DNA of 64,000 nt from Caprella mutica (taxonomy: Eukaryota > Arthropoda > Malacostraca > Amphipoda > Caprellidae): the NCBI GenBank assembly GCA_947561585.1, contig CANNZV010001473.1, positions 62,001-126,000 on the forward strand, in the 5' to 3' direction. A program made the position numbers and the translations under genes. Under the pieces are notes generated by a model that was given only the letters and a program-made list of their open reading frames with translations, made no database searches and had not been told where the DNA came from. How positions within the stretch are numbered: position 1 is the stretch's first letter; each line of letters opens with the position of its first letter. Below are positions 63,630 to 64,000 of this stretch, in pieces.

Positions 63630-64000
63630 CAGTTGGTTAAAATAACCATTAATGTAAATAACCATTAATGTAAATAACCATTAATGTAAATAACCATTAA
63701 TGTAAATAACCATTAATGTAAATAACCATTAATGTAAATAACCATTAATGTAAATAACCATTAATGTAAATAACCATTAATGTAAATAACCATTAATGTA
63801 AATAACCATTAATGTAAATAACCATTAATGTAAATAACCATTAATGTAAATAACCATTAATGTAAATAACCATTAATGTAAATAACCATTAATCTAAATA
63901 ACCATTAATGTAAATAACCATTAATGTAAATAACCATTAATGTAAATAACCATTAATGTAAATAACCATTAATGTAAATAACCATTAATGTAAATAACCA
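63630..64000. repeat. Minisatellite, 16-bp units, at least 22 copies, runs off the window
   Basis: Unit AACCATTAATGTAAAT, almost perfect, with one CTAAAT variant at about 63893. Confidence 0.97.

Noticed and set aside
62675..64000. CRISPR-like regular repeats
   Set aside because: Units are contiguous without variable spacers, and the genome is eukaryotic. These are ordinary minisatellites.

Overview
This is AT-rich eukaryotic DNA from an animal. It has intron-split genes with GT-AG junctions, metazoan gene families (a GGT7-like gamma-glutamyltransferase and a PLEKHG-type Rho exchange factor), LINE, Gypsy, Tc1 and MITE debris, and an extreme load of minisatellites. It is most likely an invertebrate; the sequence alone does not fix the phylum. 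I see no rRNA, tRNA or CRISPR array.

Layout. Positions 1-6470 hold decayed copies of one non-LTR retrotransposon family, one of them split by a foldback-like element (2546-4488). At 6650-9130 there is a dispersed repeat and an HTH_psq reading frame cut by a Tc1/mariner element (7437-9020, DD37E, with Sleeping-Beauty-style double repeats in its ends). Positions 9260-10985 carry another dispersed repeat with an internal minisatellite and a LINE RT fragment. Positions 11135-15860 are gene-poor. Positions 15860-23630 form a nested stack: a plus-strand LINE contains a minus-strand LINE, which contains a Gypsy LTR element (16489-22023, CsRn1-like, 4-bp TSD) and a non-autonomous TA-flanked DNA element (22135-23316). 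Positions 24027-24508 are a hAT-type MITE with a perfect 8-bp TSD.

Genes. A GGT7-like gene runs on the plus strand (11 exons recovered, 26263-40469; the start lies further upstream). It encodes a type II membrane protein with a GGT fold whose usual catalytic residues appear to be lost, plus a long C-terminal extension. A PLEKHG1/2/3-like RhoGEF runs convergently on the minus strand (11 exons recovered, 54503 down to 42832; the 5' exons lie beyond 54503). It has a DH domain, a PH domain and a tail of about 1000 residues. The two genes meet tail to tail across about 2.4 kb that contains a pogo/Tigger-like MITE. They look independent, with no evident shared pathway.

Most notable observation. 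All five large intronic minisatellites inside these two genes begin at, or within about 15 bp of, an exon-intron junction. In the RhoGEF gene the repeat unit itself carries the splice signal: a 5' splice site copied about 37 times in one intron and 18 times in another, and a 3' splice site copied about 17 times in a third. In the GGT gene two arrays start just after 5' splice sites. The dense run of arrays at 57.5-64 kb may mark further exons of the RhoGEF gene. This splice-site-anchored repeat expansion is my best candidate for something undescribed. All family assignments are by eye from motifs; no database search was run.
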